NCBI GenBank assembly: GCA_903862155.1
Contig: CAIOXF010000297.1
Coordinates: forward strand, 1 to 7,528
Direction: 5' to 3'
Source: an uncultured cyanobacterium
GTDB taxonomy: Bacteria > Cyanobacteriota > Cyanobacteriia > PCC-6307 > Cyanobiaceae
DNA length: 7,528 bases
Shown here: positions 5,749 through 7,528 of the stretch, one piece after another
How the letters are laid out: each line of letters begins with the position of its first letter
Position numbering within the stretch: position 1 is the first letter of the stretch
Notes under the pieces: model-generated
Database searches by the model: none
What the model saw: the letters and a program-made list of their open reading frames with translations, nothing else
Told to the model about the DNA's origin: nothing
Program-made: the position numbers and the translations under genes

Positions 5749-6297
5749 TCATTCGCCTAAGCTCTCGAACCAATCATTGCTGGGGTCTGGTCGCTTCTTG
5801 CCCCGCCAGCGCATCATTAAGGCTTTCATGTCGCGCGCGTATTGTTGATGGCGCCAGGAAGCCCAGGCGAAGTAAATCATGCCAGGTATGATTCCTGGGA
5901 TCAGAAGTACCAGCCCAACCACCCAATCCCGTTTGCTGAAAGCACCCGATGGGATGCGCCGACCATCCGACAATGCCCAAGCTAAAGCGCGGATTTCGTC
6001 GGGTTGGCTGCGAAAAGTTGTGTGTCGGTCGATTTGTCTTACTTGGCTAATCTGTGCAACTTCACGAATGCCCTTGAGGTGAAGAAGCTGCCGATGTCTT
6101 TCTTGCGCAGTTCGGCGTACCTTCGCCATCGGCAGCCGTGCGATGAACACCCCATTGCTGTCGTTCAGGACGTAGCTCGCTTTGGTGCAACGACAGCTCT
6201 CCTGGCAGGCTGACTTGCTTTCAAGAAGCCCCAGACGCCGCGCAACGTCTTGAGCAGCAGCGAAGAGAGATTCAGGGCTGTTAGGGTCGGCGCTCAT
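5749..6297 (-). CDS. Unknown protein with Cys cluster and C-terminal membrane helix
   Basis: 182-residue protein not recognised as any family. An N-terminal helical stretch (about 8-26) leads into SACQESCRCTK, a C-x3-C-x-C cluster (Cys31, Cys35, Cys37) that could bind metal. The basic, Gln/Arg-rich middle (58-103) looks soluble and helical and includes KVRRTAQERHRQLLHLKG. A single hydrophobic segment follows, WVVGLVLLIPGIIPGMIYFA (125-144), with Pro and Gly near its centre. The tail is basic (MRWRGKKRPDPS) and would favour the cytoplasmic side, ending DWFESLGE. The ATG at 6297 is the natural start, without an obvious ribosome-binding site. There is no signal peptide or prepilin leader, so it is not itself a pilin. 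It lies between two minor-pilin operons, downstream of the right one on the same strand after 165 bases; a role as pilus-associated membrane factor is only guilt by association. Confidence 0.75.
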   Translation of the reverse strand: MSADPNSPESLFAAAQDVARRLGLLESKSACQESCRCTKASYVLNDSNGVFIARLPMAKVRRTAQERHRQLLHLKGIREVAQISQVRQIDRHTTFRSQPDEIRALAWALSDGRRIPSGAFSKRDWVVGLVLLIPGIIPGMIYFAWASWRHQQYARDMKALMMRWRGKKRPDPSNDWFESLGE

Positions 6298-6370
6298 GGT
6301 GCAAAGTAACTACCAGAATGACTAGAAACTATTTCACAAAGAGAATGCGACTGCCATCGTCAATGTCGAG

Positions 6371-6380
6371 ATTTGCAAAT
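6371..6380. promoter_or_regulatory. Perfect palindrome ATTTGCAAAT
   Basis: A 10-base perfect palindrome about 75 bases upstream of the start of the unknown membrane protein gene (minus strand). It lies just upstream of TTGACG on that strand (complement of 6358-6363), a good -35-like hexamer that lacks a well-spaced -10. It may be an operator, but a palindrome of this size in A+T-rich DNA can occur by chance. Confidence 0.2.
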
Positions 6381-6396
6381 AAAGGTACTGACATAA

Positions 6397-6416
6397 TGCT
6401 GTGATCGCACAGAGCA
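6397..6416 (-). terminator. Stem-loop after the right minor-pilin operon
   Basis: On the minus strand TGC-T-CTGTG, loop CGAT, CACAGCA forms an eight-pair stem with one bulged T (core CTGTG 6399-6403 with CACAG 6408-6412). It begins about 47 bases after the stop of the PilW-like gene and precedes the unknown gene. The following bases, TTATGTC, are only weakly T-rich. It is a plausible weak terminator or 3'-end-protecting structure separating the pilin operon from the gene downstream. Confidence 0.35.
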
Positions 6417-6462
6417 CGAAGGGCCTGGAGGGTTTGGAGTACTTGATTTTAGGGAAGACCTC

Positions 6463-7065
6463 TTAATCAATGGATTGATTGACTCCTGTTCGCAACGTCA
6501 TCTCACGTGTGAGACTGTAACTTGTGTTTGGGGCTGTCGCTGTGACTTGAATAGTTGCCGAATGACAGTTGTCGCGCCCACTGGCTAAGAAGTTGCTGAT
6601 CCCCTCCATCACAAGCATGTTGGTTTGGTCGGGATTGGCGGTATCCAATGCGCCACTTGGAAGGATGCGTGGCCCATCACGCAGCAGTTGATTATTTGTG
6701 GTATTGCGAAAATAACGTATCCAGCGGTTTGTAATGGTGCCCCCATTTGAAAGGATGGGCACCATCAGGCGAATTTCATTGGCACTGGCCGATGAGCACG
6801 TGGATGCCAGCGCGCAGCTGGACGGATTCGTGGTTGTTCCTAATGCACAGGCTTCACCTGCTTCTGTTGCAAGTAGATTGCTAAGCCTGCCCAGCCCTTT
6901 CTCCATCTGCATTCCCCAGATCATGCTTTCGCTAGTAAGGATATGGTTAATCAGAAGATCTCCTGCTGCAATTAGTGCCACCCCCGAGATCACGAGGCCG
7001 ATTAGAAGCTCTACCAATGTGAAGCCACCTTCAGCGGTAGGTTGATGTGGGCTGATCGCGTTCAT
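6463..7065 (-). CDS. Type IV prepilin, PilW/GspJ type, second locus
   Basis: 200-residue prepilin with a textbook leader: MNAISPHQPTAEGG, then F15-TLVELLIGLVISGVALIAAG. Cleavage is expected between Gly14 and Phe15, with Glu19 as +5. The hydrophobic helix spans about 15-36. The mature domain is rich in Asn, Thr and Ser (for example TTTNPSSC, ITNRWIRYFRNTTNN) and contains Cys in GEACALG, NPSSCALASTC and GRDNCHS, suggesting disulfides. Length and layout resemble PilW/GspJ minor pilins. The ATG at 7065 lies 4 bases after the last base of the upstream pilin gene's stop codon, with GGAG somewhat far upstream, so translation is probably coupled. The composition is clearly less G+C-rich than the left pilin operon. 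Function as a pilus tip or surface minor pilin is inferred from family; adhesion versus DNA uptake cannot be told. Confidence 0.91.
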   Translation of the reverse strand: MNAISPHQPTAEGGFTLVELLIGLVISGVALIAAGDLLINHILTSESMIWGMQMEKGLGRLSNLLATEAGEACALGTTTNPSSCALASTCSSASANEIRLMVPILSNGGTITNRWIRYFRNTTNNQLLRDGPRILPSGALDTANPDQTNMLVMEGISNFLASGRDNCHSATIQVTATAPNTSYSLTREMTLRTGVNQSID

Positions 7066-7068
7066 GGG

Positions 7069-7528
7069 TCAGATTCTGCTCCAGACTGTGCAGTCAGTCG
7101 ATACGTTTCCCGTTGAGGAATTTTGGCCCAAGCTGGTGGTGCCTAGCGCTCCGGAGAGGCGAACACAGCGAAGCGGGGAGGCACCAGCAAGACTCATGCG
7201 AATGGTTACAGACGTATTGGCGTTGCTAGTTGTCGGTGAGGTTGTGAATGCACCTCGGGGAGTGAAGTAAAAAGTTTGTGTGGTGGCTGCGACAGTAACA
7301 GTGGATGTTTGTCCAATCGATGGAAGGTTCAGAGATGATTCCGTTGAGCATTCTGCTGGCGTAACCGATGCCAACTCTGAACCAGCTGCAAGAGTGCCAG
7401 TCCTGATTGAAATGGAACAGGTGTAACCTAGCTTGTCTGGTTGAGCTGAGATAGTATTTAGCCAGCTTGCGAGAGAAGTGACTACGGCGTTGATGCGTTC
7501 TCGTTGTAAGAAGCTCGAGTAAGACGCT
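7069..7528 (-). CDS. Minor pilin-like protein, FimT/GspH type, 3' part (runs off right edge)
   Basis: The frame is open from the right edge to a TGA at 7071-7069, giving about 152 residues; the prepilin leader and hydrophobic helix lie outside the window. The visible part starts in a helical region (SYSSFLQRERINAVVTSLAS, then WLNTISAQPDKLGYTCSISI), which matches the FimT/GspH pattern of a helix followed by WLxxx and the first strands. A Ser/Thr-rich beta domain follows, and the end contains LRCVRLSGALGTTSLGQ and STDCTVWSR. This resembles the corresponding RCLVMSQPLGVVRIGR and SDC near the end of the FimT-like protein at 4441-4941. A TTG at 7374 could look like a start, but reading upstream of it without a stop and in family-like sequence shows it is internal. 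It is upstream of the PilW-like gene with a 3-base gap, hence the same operon. Confidence 0.85.
   Translation of the reverse strand, partial: ASYSSFLQRERINAVVTSLASWLNTISAQPDKLGYTCSISIRTGTLAAGSELASVTPAECSTESSLNLPSIGQTSTVTVAATTQTFYFTPRGAFTTSPTTSNANTSVTIRMSLAGASPLRCVRLSGALGTTSLGQNSSTGNVSTDCTVWSRI

Noticed and set aside
6399..6412. CTGTGATCGCACAG as a CRP-type binding site
   Set aside because: The half-sites TGTGA and GCACA are only two bases apart, not the six of the CRP consensus; it is better read as a hairpin.
7069..7374. Treating the right-edge gene as a complete 101-residue protein starting at TTG 7374
   Set aside because: The frame continues open to the window edge with family-like helical sequence, so the TTG is internal and the gene is truncated by the window.

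Overview
The window looks like part of a picocyanobacterial chromosome (Synechococcus/Cyanobium type). The basis is the style of the SerRS, NifU-like and LepA proteins, the housekeeping gene layout and the high G+C of the left half. This assignment is inference; no marker such as 16S rRNA is present, and no copy of the HIP1 octamer was noticed. No tRNA, rRNA, CRISPR array or insertion sequence was recognised.

Left part (1-3189), housekeeping. On the minus strand a NifU-type Fe-S scaffold gene (978-1253) is followed after 45 bases by serS (932 to the left edge, 3' part missing), probably one transcript. Divergently on the plus strand lies a complete lepA (1381-3189). The 127-base gap 1254-1380 must hold promoters for both directions.

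Middle (3190-5536). A small minus-strand gene for a one-helix membrane protein (3234-3443, TTG start) is followed by a compact plus-strand operon of four minor-pilin/pseudopilin-like genes: PilX/GspK-like (3555-4079), PilV/GspI-like (4076-4444), FimT/GspH-like (4441-4941) and PilW/GspJ-like (4946-5536). The first two junctions are ATGA overlaps and the third gap is 4 bases. Together they resemble the four-subunit tip/priming complex of type IV pili and type II secretion systems. Only the last has a textbook prepilin leader. The PilV-like and FimT-like genes start almost exactly where the mature protein would begin. Several inverted repeats with GTTCC/GGAAC arms surround the operon start.

Right part (5537-7528), lower G+C. 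An unrecognised 182-residue gene with a Cys cluster and a C-terminal membrane helix lies on the minus strand (5749-6297). Upstream of it on the same strand is a second minor-pilin operon: a FimT/GspH-like gene running off the right edge (7069-7528) and a PilW/GspJ-like gene (6463-7065) with a canonical leader. The two operons converge on the unknown gene. Both keep the order FimT-like then PilW-like, and the two FimT-like proteins share a C-terminal pattern, so they are probably diverged versions of one module. Likely roles are pilus assembly, DNA uptake, adhesion or motility; which of these cannot be decided from this window.
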